From NCBI GenBank assembly GCA_944372325.1, contig CALVYR010000004.1, positions 1 to 50,594 on the forward strand: a stretch of DNA of 50,594 nt. Reading direction: 5' to 3'. A model generated the notes under the pieces. That model was not told the DNA's origin, did no database searches, and saw only the letters and a list, made by a program, of their open reading frames with translations. Made by a program: the position numbers and the translations under genes. Source of the stretch: an uncultured Clostridia bacterium (GTDB taxonomy: Bacteria > Bacillota > Clostridia > Christensenellales > UBA1242). Below, in pieces: positions 7,260 to 16,355 of this stretch (its first letter is position 1; each line of letters begins with the position of its first letter).

Positions 7260-9914
7260 ATGGCATCTTTTGATTTAAATAAAAAAATAGAAAAGCCTAA
7301 AAGAAGGATAACCTCTAAAGCAGTGGGAATTATCCTTTTAGTTATATGTTCCATTGCCTTTATATCTCTTTTTACAGGGCTTATATCCTTTTTAAGATAT
7401 TTTTTTCTTGGAGTTATGGGACTATTTGCTTATCCTTTTTTTCTAACATTATTTGTGGTTGGACTTGCGCTTATAAACAATAAAAAATATGTTTTAAGTA
7501 AAAAATATATTCTTTATATTTGTTTAGCTGTAGTAAGTTTGCTTGCTATAATAAATCTTGCAATACTAGGTAGACCAGATACTGGGTTCTTTGAATATTT
7601 AGGGCTTTCTTACACCTTTCAATTAACTGCAGGTGGCATTTTAATAGGTTTAATAGTAGCTCCATTTCTATACACAATCGGGCTTGCGGGGGCGTTAGTT
7701 GTTTATTCCATTGCTCTAATTGTGTTTGTAGCGCTTATTATAGATTATCTTCACTATGTTAAACGCAACGCAAAATCTGTGCTTGTAGAAACTGCAAGGA
7801 AAAGAGAAGTTAAAGAAAATGAAAAACCATTAAAGCTTCAACCAGTTTTAGAGGAAGTCAAAATTGTATCTCAAGAACCTCAAGATGAGGCTGAAGAGAA
7901 AGAAAAAGAGGAATTTAATGTATTTTTGAATGCTCAGGTGGAGGAAAATAAAGCTGAGCTACTTGCTAAGCAAAAACTTGGTCTTGTAGAAGGATATGAT
8001 GCTTTAGAAGAAGAGAAAAAAGGGGAACAGATAAAAGAAAAATCTATCCGTGAACATCTTTTAACACCTCCTAAAATTGATATGAGCAAATATCATCATG
8101 CTGAGGACTATAACATAGCTCCAAGGTCTGAAATAACAGAGAATGTGCAAGAGCTTAAAAAGAGTGAAATATTTACAACTCCAAACTTTACTACTTCTTA
8201 TAACAAAGAGCAGGATATGAAGCCCATTATTGAGGAAAATGTCGCTCATGCAGAAAATATTTTAAAGTCTTCAATAAATGAAGAGCAAAATGTTGAAGTA
8301 AAAGAAACTTATGAAGATTTAACTCCTCAACCAGAACCTATTCAAGAGGTTAAAAAACCTAAGCATGAAAGAAATTTTGTTCAATTCCAAATAGATGGCA
8401 CGGAAAAGAAGAAAGAGCAAGATTTGCCTCGAAATGTTTACAGAAAGCCACCTTCCTATATTCGTCCTCCGCTTGACCTTTTAGATACAGTAAGCGTAGA
8501 TTTATCTACATTAAATGAAGATGTTGTAGGGAAGAGAGAAAAACTTGAAAATGTGCTTGAGCAGTTTAACATTCCTGCAAAAGTAATTGGCGTAGTAGTT
8601 GGCCCTGCCGTTACTAGATATGAGTTAGAAATGCCACCTGGCATCACTGTAAAAAAGGTTACAGCGCATGCGGATGATATTGCTTTAGCTTTAGCATCTA
8701 AGGGGGGTATAAGAATAGAAGCTCCAATACCAGGTAAGAGTGCGGTAGGTATTGAAGTACCAAATGAAAAGATAGCAACTGTTGGCTTAAAGGAAGTAAT
8801 AAATTCTAAAGAATTTTATAGCAATAAAAACCCACTTGCCTTTGCTTTAGGCAAGGATATAGCGGGTAATATTAGGCTTTGTAACCTAGCAAAAATGCCA
8901 CACCTTTTGGTTGCAGGTGCAACAAACTCTGGTAAAAGTGTATGCCTAAATGGCATTTTAATTAGTTTAATATATAAAACTTCACCAGAAGATTTAAGAT
9001 TTATTTTAATAGACCCAAAACGCGTTGAGTTCTCTATGTATAATGGCTTGCCACACTTAATGCTTCCTAATGTTATAACAGAGGCTGATAAGGCTATAAA
9101 TGCCTTTAACTGGGCGATAAATGAAATGGAGCGTAGGTTTGGTTTATTCCAAGAAACTCGCGCTAGAAACTTGGAAGAATACAACAATCTACCAGATGTT
9201 ATCTCTGGTGAAAAGAAAAAGCTTCCTATGATTATAATCATGGTAGACGAGCTTGCCGACCTTATCATGTGCAATAAAAAGGAAATTGAGGAAAAAATCA
9301 TGAGGCTTGCTCAAAAAGCAAGGGCTGCAGGTATTCACTTGATTTTAGCAACACAAAGACCATCTGTTGATGTCATTACAGGAACTATTAAAGCTAACTT
9401 CCCATCTAGAATTGCCTTCTCTGTAACCTCTTTCCAAGATAGCAGAACTATTTTAGACCAAGGTGGAGCGGAAAACCTTCTTGGAAGAGGAGATATGCTC
9501 TATGCGCCAGTTGATGCTGCTGAACCATCTAGAATTCAAGGCGCTTATGTATCTGGTGAAGAGGTATATAAGGTTGTGGAATTTGTTAAGGATAATAACC
9601 CTGGTGACTTTGATGAAGAAGTTGAATCTAAAATTTTAACAGTTCATAAAACTGGCAGTGGTGCAGAGGGAGATGATGATGGTGCGGGCTATGACCCACT
9701 TCTTCCACAGGCACTTAAGATGTTTATTCAAAATGGCCAGGCTTCTATTTCAGTAATTCAAAGAAGATTTTTAGTTGGCTATCCAAGAGCGGCTAGAATT
9801 GTGGATCAAATGGAAAAGGCAAACTACATTTCCCCACAGGATGGTAGCAAGCCTAGAAGTGTGTATCTAACTATGGAACAGTTTGAACAAATTTTTGGAA
9901 CTAATGTAGGATAA
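7260..9914 (+). CDS. DNA translocase FtsK/SpoIIIE
   Basis: The product is 884 residues. Four to five N-terminal membrane segments lie within residues ~20-165. A long charged Glu/Lys-rich linker (~170-390) leads to the FtsK/SpoIIIE motor. Walker A is GATNSGKS (553-560) and Walker B is IIIMVDELADL (~657-667). The C-terminal winged-helix gamma domain (~815-884, ASISVIQRRFLVGYPRAARI) reads KOPS/SRS-like sequences. It pumps chromosome DNA through the closing septum and, in sporulation, into the forespore. The start follows AAGGAG. It heads an operon-like run with rimO, four bases apart. Confidence 0.95.
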   Translation: MASFDLNKKIEKPKRRITSKAVGIILLVICSIAFISLFTGLISFLRYFFLGVMGLFAYPFFLTLFVVGLALINNKKYVLSKKYILYICLAVVSLLAIINLAILGRPDTGFFEYLGLSYTFQLTAGGILIGLIVAPFLYTIGLAGALVVYSIALIVFVALIIDYLHYVKRNAKSVLVETARKREVKENEKPLKLQPVLEEVKIVSQEPQDEAEEKEKEEFNVFLNAQVEENKAELLAKQKLGLVEGYDALEEEKKGEQIKEKSIREHLLTPPKIDMSKYHHAEDYNIAPRSEITENVQELKKSEIFTTPNFTTSYNKEQDMKPIIEENVAHAENILKSSINEEQNVEVKETYEDLTPQPEPIQEVKKPKHERNFVQFQIDGTEKKKEQDLPRNVYRKPPSYIRPPLDLLDTVSVDLSTLNEDVVGKREKLENVLEQFNIPAKVIGVVVGPAVTRYELEMPPGITVKKVTAHADDIALALASKGGIRIEAPIPGKSAVGIEVPNEKIATVGLKEVINSKEFYSNKNPLAFALGKDIAGNIRLCNLAKMPHLLVAGATNSGKSVCLNGILISLIYKTSPEDLRFILIDPKRVEFSMYNGLPHLMLPNVITEADKAINAFNWAINEMERRFGLFQETRARNLEEYNNLPDVISGEKKKLPMIIIMVDELADLIMCNKKEIEEKIMRLAQKARAAGIHLILATQRPSVDVITGTIKANFPSRIAFSVTSFQDSRTILDQGGAENLLGRGDMLYAPVDAAEPSRIQGAYVSGEEVYKVVEFVKDNNPGDFDEEVESKILTVHKTGSGAEGDDDGAGYDPLLPQALKMFIQNGQASISVIQRRFLVGYPRAARIVDQMEKANYISPQDGSKPRSVYLTMEQFEQIFGTNVG

Positions 9915-9918
9915 AATT

Positions 9919-11232
9919 ATGAATAAAGAAGAACTAAAACAGAGAAAAGTATCCGCCTTTAATTTAGGGTGTGATAAAAATAGGGTAGACTTAGAGCATA
10001 TATTGTATGCATTAAAAGAATATGGTTTTACTATCACAGAGGATATTGATAATGCAGAGATATTGTTTGTAAATACTTGTGCATTTATTGCTCCTGCAAG
10101 AAAGGAAGCAATAGACGCCATTTTAACTGCAATTCACGAGAAAAAGTATGGTAAGGCAGAAAAGGTTATAGTGGGAGGTTGTTTGCCTCAAAGAAATTTG
10201 CAAGAGCTTAGGAATGCACTTCCTGAAGTTGACTATTTTTTAGACTTTAAAAATAATGATAAAATTATTAGTGTCATAGAAGAACTATACGATGTTAAAC
10301 CAACAAAGTTTAGTGTGCCAGATTATAAAAGAGTGCTTACAAACTTTCCACACTTTGCATATCTGAAAATAGCTGAAGGCTGTAGTAATGCCTGTGCATA
10401 TTGTGCCATACCAAGAATTAGGGGAAGATTTCGTTCTACACCTATAGAAATGCTTGTAAAAGAAGCTAAAGAACTTGCAAATAATGGCGTTAAAGAACTA
10501 ATTATTGTTGCCCAAGATGTAACAAGATATGGTGAAGATATTGAAACAAATTTAATTTCACTATTAAAGGAACTAGTAAAGATAAAAGGTATTGAATGGA
10601 TAAGACTTCATTATTTATATCCAGAACTTGTTACAGATGAACTTTTAGATTTTATTAAAAATCAGCCGAAAATGTGTAAGTATGTTGACATACCTTTGCA
10701 ACATATAGATGATATAGTATTAAAGAATATGAACCGAAGGACCTCGGAAGAACAGATAATAAACCTTATGGATAAACTAAAGGCTAATTATCCTGAAATT
10801 TCTGTTAGAAGTACATTCATAGTTGGTTTTCCAGGTGAAACTAGGGCTCAGTTCAAAAAACTATGCAACTTCTTGAAAAAATACAAATTAGAAAATGTAG
10901 GCTTCTTTCCATATTTCAGAGAGCCAAACACAAAGGCGTTTTTCTATAAAAAACAGATTTCAGAATTTACAAAGAAAAGGCGTTTAAGAAAAATTCAAGA
11001 TTTGCAAGGTGATATAGCTATTTTTAATAACATATCAAGGGTTGGACAAGTACATAAGGTAATAGTTGACTACTATGATGATGAAAATAAATATTTTGTT
11101 GCACGCACTGAATTTTGCTCGCCAAATGTAGACTTTTGTGTTATAATAGATAGTAATGTAGAGGTCGGTAAATTTTATAATGTAGAACTTACAGATCTTT
11201 CAGAACTTGGATATAGGGGAGAGGTTAAATGA
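9919..11232 (+). CDS. rimO: Ribosomal protein S12 methylthiotransferase RimO
   Basis: This 437-residue radical-SAM methylthiotransferase modifies an aspartate of ribosomal protein S12. The N-terminal UPF0004 domain carries three cluster cysteines (Cys18 in NLGCDKN, Cys54, Cys88). The radical-SAM cluster is CSNACAYC (Cys155, 159, 162). The C-terminal TRAM domain is present (~370-437). The NLGCDKNRVDLE start resembles the RimO signature (SLGCPKNLVDSE) rather than MiaB's YGCQ. It overlaps pgsA by four bases (ATGA). Confidence 0.92.
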   Translation: MNKEELKQRKVSAFNLGCDKNRVDLEHILYALKEYGFTITEDIDNAEILFVNTCAFIAPARKEAIDAILTAIHEKKYGKAEKVIVGGCLPQRNLQELRNALPEVDYFLDFKNNDKIISVIEELYDVKPTKFSVPDYKRVLTNFPHFAYLKIAEGCSNACAYCAIPRIRGRFRSTPIEMLVKEAKELANNGVKELIIVAQDVTRYGEDIETNLISLLKELVKIKGIEWIRLHYLYPELVTDELLDFIKNQPKMCKYVDIPLQHIDDIVLKNMNRRTSEEQIINLMDKLKANYPEISVRSTFIVGFPGETRAQFKKLCNFLKKYKLENVGFFPYFREPNTKAFFYKKQISEFTKKRRLRKIQDLQGDIAIFNNISRVGQVHKVIVDYYDDENKYFVARTEFCSPNVDFCVIIDSNVEVGKFYNVELTDLSELGYRGEVK

Positions 11233-11831
11233 ACTTACCTAATAAAATAACTCTAATAAGAATAATCTTAATACCAATAATGGTATTCTTGTATTTAGCT
11301 ACATTTATACCATACGGTAAAATAATTGCACTTGCTGTGTTTATTTTAGCTGCTTGTACAGACTTTTTAGATGGCATGATAGCGCGAAAATATGGCTTGG
11401 TTACAAACCTTGGTAAGTTTTTAGATCCTATAGCGGATAAACTATTAACTGCAAGTGCACTACTACTTGTTGTATGTGATATGACTATCCCTGCACCATA
11501 TGGTGTGATTATAGCAATCATAATACTTGGTAGAGAATTAATTATTAGTGCCTTTAGGCAAGTGGCGGCAACAAAAAATTTTATTATGGCAGCAGATAAA
11601 TGGGGAAAAGTAAAAACTATTTTTCAAGACATTGCTTTGCCAGCGCTATTCCTTTTGAGTTTAATATATCAATATTCCTGGTTTAGCCAAATATTTGTGT
11701 TTGTATACGAAATTATCTGTTATGTACTAATAGGAATTGCAACACTTTTAACAATAATTTCAGGGCTCAACTATTTAATAAAAAATTGGAAGGTTTTAAA
11801 AGAGGATAAAGGAGAAGAAAATGGAAGATAG
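11229..11831 (+). CDS. pgsA: Phosphatidylglycerophosphate synthase PgsA
   Basis: This 200-residue membrane enzyme transfers phosphatidyl from CDP-diacylglycerol to glycerol-3-phosphate, the committed step to phosphatidylglycerol. The CDP-alcohol phosphotransferase motif is complete: Asp45, Asp48-Gly49, Ala52-Arg53, Gly62, Asp66 and Asp70. The length and multiple membrane segments fit. It overlaps rimO by 4 bases and recA by 11. In Bacillus cinA lies between pgsA and recA; here it is missing. Confidence 0.94.
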   Translation: MNLPNKITLIRIILIPIMVFLYLATFIPYGKIIALAVFILAACTDFLDGMIARKYGLVTNLGKFLDPIADKLLTASALLLVVCDMTIPAPYGVIIAIIILGRELIISAFRQVAATKNFIMAADKWGKVKTIFQDIALPALFLLSLIYQYSWFSQIFVFVYEIICYVLIGIATLLTIISGLNYLIKNWKVLKEDKGEENGR

Positions 11832-12840
11832 AAGAAAAAATCTTGAACAAGCAATACTTCAAATTGAAAAGGACTTTGGTAAAGGCGCCATCATGAAGCT
11901 TGGTGATAGCGCAAAAGAGAACATTGATGTAATATCTACTGGATGTTTAACTTTAGACGCTGCGCTTGGAATTGGCGGTGTGCCAAGAGGAAGGATAATA
12001 GAAATATATGGGCCTGAATCCTCTGGTAAAACTACTGTTTCACTTCATATAATTGCAGAGGCACAAAAACTTGGCGGAGTTGCAGCATTTATAGATGCTG
12101 AACATGCCTTAGACCCTGTTTATGCTGCTAAACTTGGTGTTAAAATAGATGATCTTTATGTTTCTCAACCAGACAATGGTGAGCAGGCGCTTGATATCTG
12201 TGATACACTTGTTAGAAATGGTGCTGTAGATATTGTGGTAGTAGACTCTGTTGCAGCTCTTACACCAAAAGCGGAAATTGAAGGTGAAATGGGTGAAAAC
12301 CATGTAGGTTTGCAGGCAAGGCTAATGAGCCAGGCTCTAAGAAAATTAGCAGGCATTACAAATAAAAGTAAAACCTGCGTAATATTTATAAATCAGCTTA
12401 GAGATAAAATTGGTGTTATATATGGTAGCCCTGAAGTTACAACTGGCGGTAAAGCATTAAAATTCTATGCAAGCATAAGGCTAGATGTTAGAAAAGGTGA
12501 AGCAATTAAAGATGGCGCCAACATTATAGGTTATAAAACTAAAGTAAAGGTTGTTAAAAATAAACTTGCTCCACCATTTAAAGTTGCTACTTTTGATATG
12601 ATTTTTGGCCAGGGTATTTCCAAAACAAGTTGTGTTCTAGACCTTGCTATTGAATTTAACTTAATTCAAAAAACAGGCTCTTGGTTCTCATTCAATGGCG
12701 AAAAGATAGGTCAGGGAAGAGAAAATGCTAAGAAGTACATTGAAGAAAACACAGAGGTTTATGACGATCTAGTTAAAACAATTCAAGAGCTTTTAAAAAC
12801 ATCTTCAGATATGGTTATTGGCACTGATCAAGATGAATAA
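11821..12840 (+). CDS. recA: Recombinase RecA
   Basis: This is the 339-residue bacterial recombinase for homologous recombination, SOS induction and repair. Walker A is GPESSGKT (64-71). The loop-2 region with [20 protein letters not shown] and the C-terminal domain are complete. The start follows AAAGGAGAAG inside the end of pgsA. Its last 13 bases overlap the convergent penicillin-binding protein gene, and no terminator hairpin is visible there. No Firmicutes-type LexA box was seen nearby; it seems to be read from the upstream operon promoter. Confidence 0.98.
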   Translation: MEDRRKNLEQAILQIEKDFGKGAIMKLGDSAKENIDVISTGCLTLDAALGIGGVPRGRIIEIYGPESSGKTTVSLHIIAEAQKLGGVAAFIDAEHALDPVYAAKLGVKIDDLYVSQPDNGEQALDICDTLVRNGAVDIVVVDSVAALTPKAEIEGEMGENHVGLQARLMSQALRKLAGITNKSKTCVIFINQLRDKIGVIYGSPEVTTGGKALKFYASIRLDVRKGEAIKDGANIIGYKTKVKVVKNKLAPPFKVATFDMIFGQGISKTSCVLDLAIEFNLIQKTGSWFSFNGEKIGQGRENAKKYIEENTEVYDDLVKTIQELLKTSSDMVIGTDQDE

Positions 12841-15092
12841 TTAAAGCTTAAATACCATTTATTATTTTTGTCGTATAGGGCGACGAGTTCAATCTCGTTG
12901 CCTTTTTCACTGGTCACTTCGTTAAGTGCAAAATTTTCTATAGAAGTTTCAATATAATATTTTGCTCGCTCTTTATCTTTTAACTTATCCTTAATTTCAA
13001 TTTTGCCGTTTTTATTTTCTATTGTATTTAGTAAATTTTCTTTGCCATTTGAAATTTTAAATATTTTATAACTCATAAAATTTTGAGCGTCAAACCAAAG
13101 ATTTACATTTCCAAAACCATCCACGCTTCCATTAATTTTGGCTGGCAAAACTTTTAAATAAGTTTCAGATTCCTCCTCTGGCAAATTGAATTTAGAAAAA
13201 ATTTCTTTAACGCGATATTTTTCTGGAACTAAACTATTGGCCTTTACAAGCCTGTGGTTATTCTCTAACTCTAAAGCATCTAAATCTATTTCATCTACTG
13301 AAGAGGGTTTTAAAAATTTATCCGGTGATTTTTCTGAGTAAATTTTACTAAAATATTCCTTTGCCATTTCAGTTGGAACGCCTCCACCAACTGTTGAAAT
13401 AGCAGAGTTGTCCATGTTTCCTATCCATGCGCCAAATACATCTTCTGTTGTGTAGGAAATGTTATAAGCATCTGTATTTCCTTTAGCTGTGCCTACTGTT
13501 CCTGTTTTAGATGCTACATCAAACTTAAAATTGGCAAGCTTTTTGGCAGTACCACTTTTTGCACTAGTTTTTAGCATATCTGTTATAAGATATGCTGTAT
13601 CCTCTCTAAAAACTCTGCGAGAGTTATTATTGGAATTATATACTATCTTTCCATTTTTATCTGTAATGTAGTTTATAAAATGAGGCTTACTATATTTGCC
13701 ACCATTTGCAAGACTTGTGTATGCTCCTGCAAGGCTACTTAAATTTGTTCCGTATGTAAAACCTCCAAGGCAAATAGCATAGTTATTATCCTGTTTATCA
13801 AGTTCTATTCCAAGTTTAGAAATATAACTTTTCATCTTGTCTAGCCCCACATAGGAAGCTATTTTTATTGTAGGTACATTGAGTGAGCGTGATAAACATT
13901 CTCTTGCTGAAACATAGCCATTATAGTTTCCTCCAACATTTTTAGGAGAGTAACCATCTATGCTGATTGGCTCGTCTAATATTTGCGTAGCAGGAGATAT
14001 TATATCTTCATTTATGGCAGGGGCATAAACAAGCAGAGGCTTTATAGCAGAACCTGGTTGACGCTTTTGTTCTAAAATTCTAAAGTTGCTATCGCCAATA
14101 AAGCCCTCAATGCTTCCATCTTTAGAGTTTAAACTAATTAAAGCGCAGTCGTTTTCAGTTTTTAGTTTATCAAATACTTCTTGAAGGGCTTTTTGCTTTT
14201 CTGGGTTTTGATATGTGTAAATTTTATATTCTGCAAGAGCTATTTGCTTTTCTGGAAGTTTTAAAATTTTCGATGCCTCCAAAATTGCATTTTCAGAATA
14301 AGAATTTAGTTTGTTAGAACTTTCATGGCTAAGATTTAATGCTATTTTCTTATTTACATTTTCGCTATAAGTTTTTTCAGATATCTTTCCGTCTTTTAGC
14401 ATTTCATTTAAAACAAGATTTCTTCTTTTCAAACACCTATCGGGGTTTGAAACAGGTGAGTAGTAATTTGGAGATTTTATCATTCCAGCAAGCATACAAG
14501 CTTCATCCAAACTTAATTCTTTTGCAGGTTTAGAAAAGTAATGTTTGCTTGCGCTTTCTATTCCATAACTGTTGTCGCCAAAGTATATGATATTTAAATA
14601 GTTTTCTAAAATTTCTTCCTTAGTAAAATTTTTTTCAAGTTCTAAAGCTAAAAAAATTTCGTTTAGCTTTCTAGAAAAGGTTTTTTGACTGCTTAGGTGA
14701 GTGTTTTTAATTAACTGCTGAGAAATGGTTGAGGCACCCTCTTTTAATTTCATGTTTTTTATGTTGGTTAACATGGCCTTTGCCATGCGTTTATAATTTA
14801 TTCCGTGGTGCTTATAAAAATCTTTATCTTCAATAGAAATAAACGCCTCTTTTACATATGCTGGAAGCGTGGAAAGTTTAGCTTTTTCATTAAAAATTGT
14901 GTTATCTTCTTTTATTAAAACATTGTTTGCGTTAAATACTTGTAAAGATATTGTGTTTTCTGTAATCTTTTCTTGAGAAAACTCAACTTTACTAACTGAA
15001 AGGCTATATATAATAAAACCGCCAACGAACAGAGCTCCTAATATGGCGAGAATTAAAATAGTTATTAAACTTATCTTTAATGCCTTTTTCAT
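12828..15092 (-). CDS. Class A penicillin-binding protein (PBP1A type)
   Basis: This 754-residue bifunctional peptidoglycan synthase has one N-terminal membrane anchor (~8-31). The GT51 glycosyltransferase domain contains the catalytic Glu88 in [13 protein letters not shown] and the [12 protein letters not shown] motif. The transpeptidase domain has SAIK (~346), SRSLN and KTGT (~530). The C-terminal ~100 residues form a beta-rich, Fn3-like extension. It polymerises and cross-links the cell wall outside the membrane. It is transcribed alone, towards recA, with overlapping 3' ends. Whether it has a vegetative or sporulation role cannot be told from sequence. Confidence 0.93.
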   Translation of the reverse strand: MKKALKISLITILILAILGALFVGGFIIYSLSVSKVEFSQEKITENTISLQVFNANNVLIKEDNTIFNEKAKLSTLPAYVKEAFISIEDKDFYKHHGINYKRMAKAMLTNIKNMKLKEGASTISQQLIKNTHLSSQKTFSRKLNEIFLALELEKNFTKEEILENYLNIIYFGDNSYGIESASKHYFSKPAKELSLDEACMLAGMIKSPNYYSPVSNPDRCLKRRNLVLNEMLKDGKISEKTYSENVNKKIALNLSHESSNKLNSYSENAILEASKILKLPEKQIALAEYKIYTYQNPEKQKALQEVFDKLKTENDCALISLNSKDGSIEGFIGDSNFRILEQKRQPGSAIKPLLVYAPAINEDIISPATQILDEPISIDGYSPKNVGGNYNGYVSARECLSRSLNVPTIKIASYVGLDKMKSYISKLGIELDKQDNNYAICLGGFTYGTNLSSLAGAYTSLANGGKYSKPHFINYITDKNGKIVYNSNNNSRRVFREDTAYLITDMLKTSAKSGTAKKLANFKFDVASKTGTVGTAKGNTDAYNISYTTEDVFGAWIGNMDNSAISTVGGGVPTEMAKEYFSKIYSEKSPDKFLKPSSVDEIDLDALELENNHRLVKANSLVPEKYRVKEIFSKFNLPEEESETYLKVLPAKINGSVDGFGNVNLWFDAQNFMSYKIFKISNGKENLLNTIENKNGKIEIKDKLKDKERAKYYIETSIENFALNEVTSEKGNEIELVALYDKNNKWYLSFNYSS

Positions 15093-15175
15093 CCCAAACT
15101 ATTATGCCATGTATTGAATAATTTATACTATCATAATTGATTTTTCATCAAGGTAAATTTTTTGAAAGATTTTAT

Positions 15176-15203
15176 TTGATTTTTTGTTTAAATGTAGTAT
15201 AAT
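15176..15203 (+). promoter_or_regulatory. Promoter of miaB-mutS-mutL-miaA-ynbB
   Basis: TTGATT (15176-15181), a 16-base spacer and a perfect TATAAT (15198-15203) lie upstream of miaB. The predicted transcript would start near 15210, leaving a leader of only about 18 bases with no Shine-Dalgarno sequence. Confidence 0.6.
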
Positions 15204-15227
15204 TTAATGTAATTGTGATTTTAGCTT

Positions 15228-16355
15228 ATGAAAACTTATTTTATTACAACATATGGTTGTCAACTTAATGTACATGAATCTGAAAAACTCGCTGGGGTAT
15301 TACAAAAGCGAGGTTTTTTGCCTGCAGATAAACTAGAGGACGCGGATATAATCGTGTTTAACACCTGTGCTATTAGAGAGGGGGCAGAGGACAGGGTTTT
15401 TGGCAATGTTGGCGCTCTAAAGAAATTAAAAAAGGAACATAAAGAAAAGATTATAGCAGTTTGTGGTTGCATGACACAACAAAAGGCAAAAGCCGAGAAG
15501 TTATATCAAGTTTTCCCGTTTATAGATATAATTTTTGGCACAAGTAACTTACATAAGTTTGAAGAATTTTTAGATAAGAAAACAAAAAGGCTTCTTGCCT
15601 ATGATGAGGACTTTAATCTTGAGGGCGAAAATATGCCTTTTTATAGAACAAGCGGTGAGAACGCTTGGGTAAATATTATGCAGGGTTGCAATAATTTTTG
15701 CACATACTGCATTGTGCCCTATGTTCGTGGTAGAGAACGAAGTAGACCTCATGAGGATATTTTAAAGGAGGTTAAGGAAGCTGTAAACTCTGGCTATAAA
15801 CTTATCACTTTACTTGGCCAAAATGTAAATAGTTATGGTAAAGACTGCGGTGAGATAAGCTTTGCAGAACTTCTAACAAAGGTAGCAAGCATAGATGGAG
15901 ATTTCAAAATAGCTTTCATGACTTCTCATCCTAAAGATTTGACTAGTGAAGTAATAGATGTAGTTGCAAATAACAAAAAGCTTTTAAAAGAAATTCATCT
16001 GCCTGTACAAAGTGGTAGTAACAGCGTGCTTGAAAGAATGAACAGAAAATACACTGTAGAAAAGTATCTTTCTATTATAGAGGAAATAAAAACTAAAATT
16101 CCAGATGTTAGAATTACTACAGATATTATAGTTGGTTTTCCTGGAGAAACTGAAGAGGACTTTGAAAAGACCTGCTCGCTCATAAGAAAGGTGAAATACG
16201 ATGGAATATTTGCTTTTATGTTTTCAGTGCGTGAGGGAACTGTTGCTGAAAAGATGAATGATCAAGTGCCTTTTGAAATAAAAAACAGAAGAGTAAATAA
16301 AATTTTAGAACTTGAAAAAGAAATAAAAAAGGATAAACTTAATGGAAATAATTGA
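15228..16355 (+). CDS. miaB: tRNA methylthiotransferase MiaB, lacking TRAM domain
   Basis: This is a radical-SAM enzyme that adds a methylthio group to i6A37 of tRNA. The MTTase domain has Cys11 (YGCQLN), Cys47 and Cys81. The radical-SAM motif is CNNFCTYC (Cys154, 158, 161). The product is only 375 residues; usual MiaB is about 440. It stops at KKDKLNGNN, precisely where the C-terminal TRAM RNA-binding domain normally begins, and overlaps mutS by 14 bases. The RimO paralogue in this window keeps its TRAM. There is no ribosome site before the ATG. miaA, which makes the i6A substrate, is in the same operon. Confidence 0.92.
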   Translation: MKTYFITTYGCQLNVHESEKLAGVLQKRGFLPADKLEDADIIVFNTCAIREGAEDRVFGNVGALKKLKKEHKEKIIAVCGCMTQQKAKAEKLYQVFPFIDIIFGTSNLHKFEEFLDKKTKRLLAYDEDFNLEGENMPFYRTSGENAWVNIMQGCNNFCTYCIVPYVRGRERSRPHEDILKEVKEAVNSGYKLITLLGQNVNSYGKDCGEISFAELLTKVASIDGDFKIAFMTSHPKDLTSEVIDVVANNKKLLKEIHLPVQSGSNSVLERMNRKYTVEKYLSIIEEIKTKIPDVRITTDIIVGFPGETEEDFEKTCSLIRKVKYDGIFAFMFSVREGTVAEKMNDQVPFEIKNRRVNKILELEKEIKKDKLNGNN

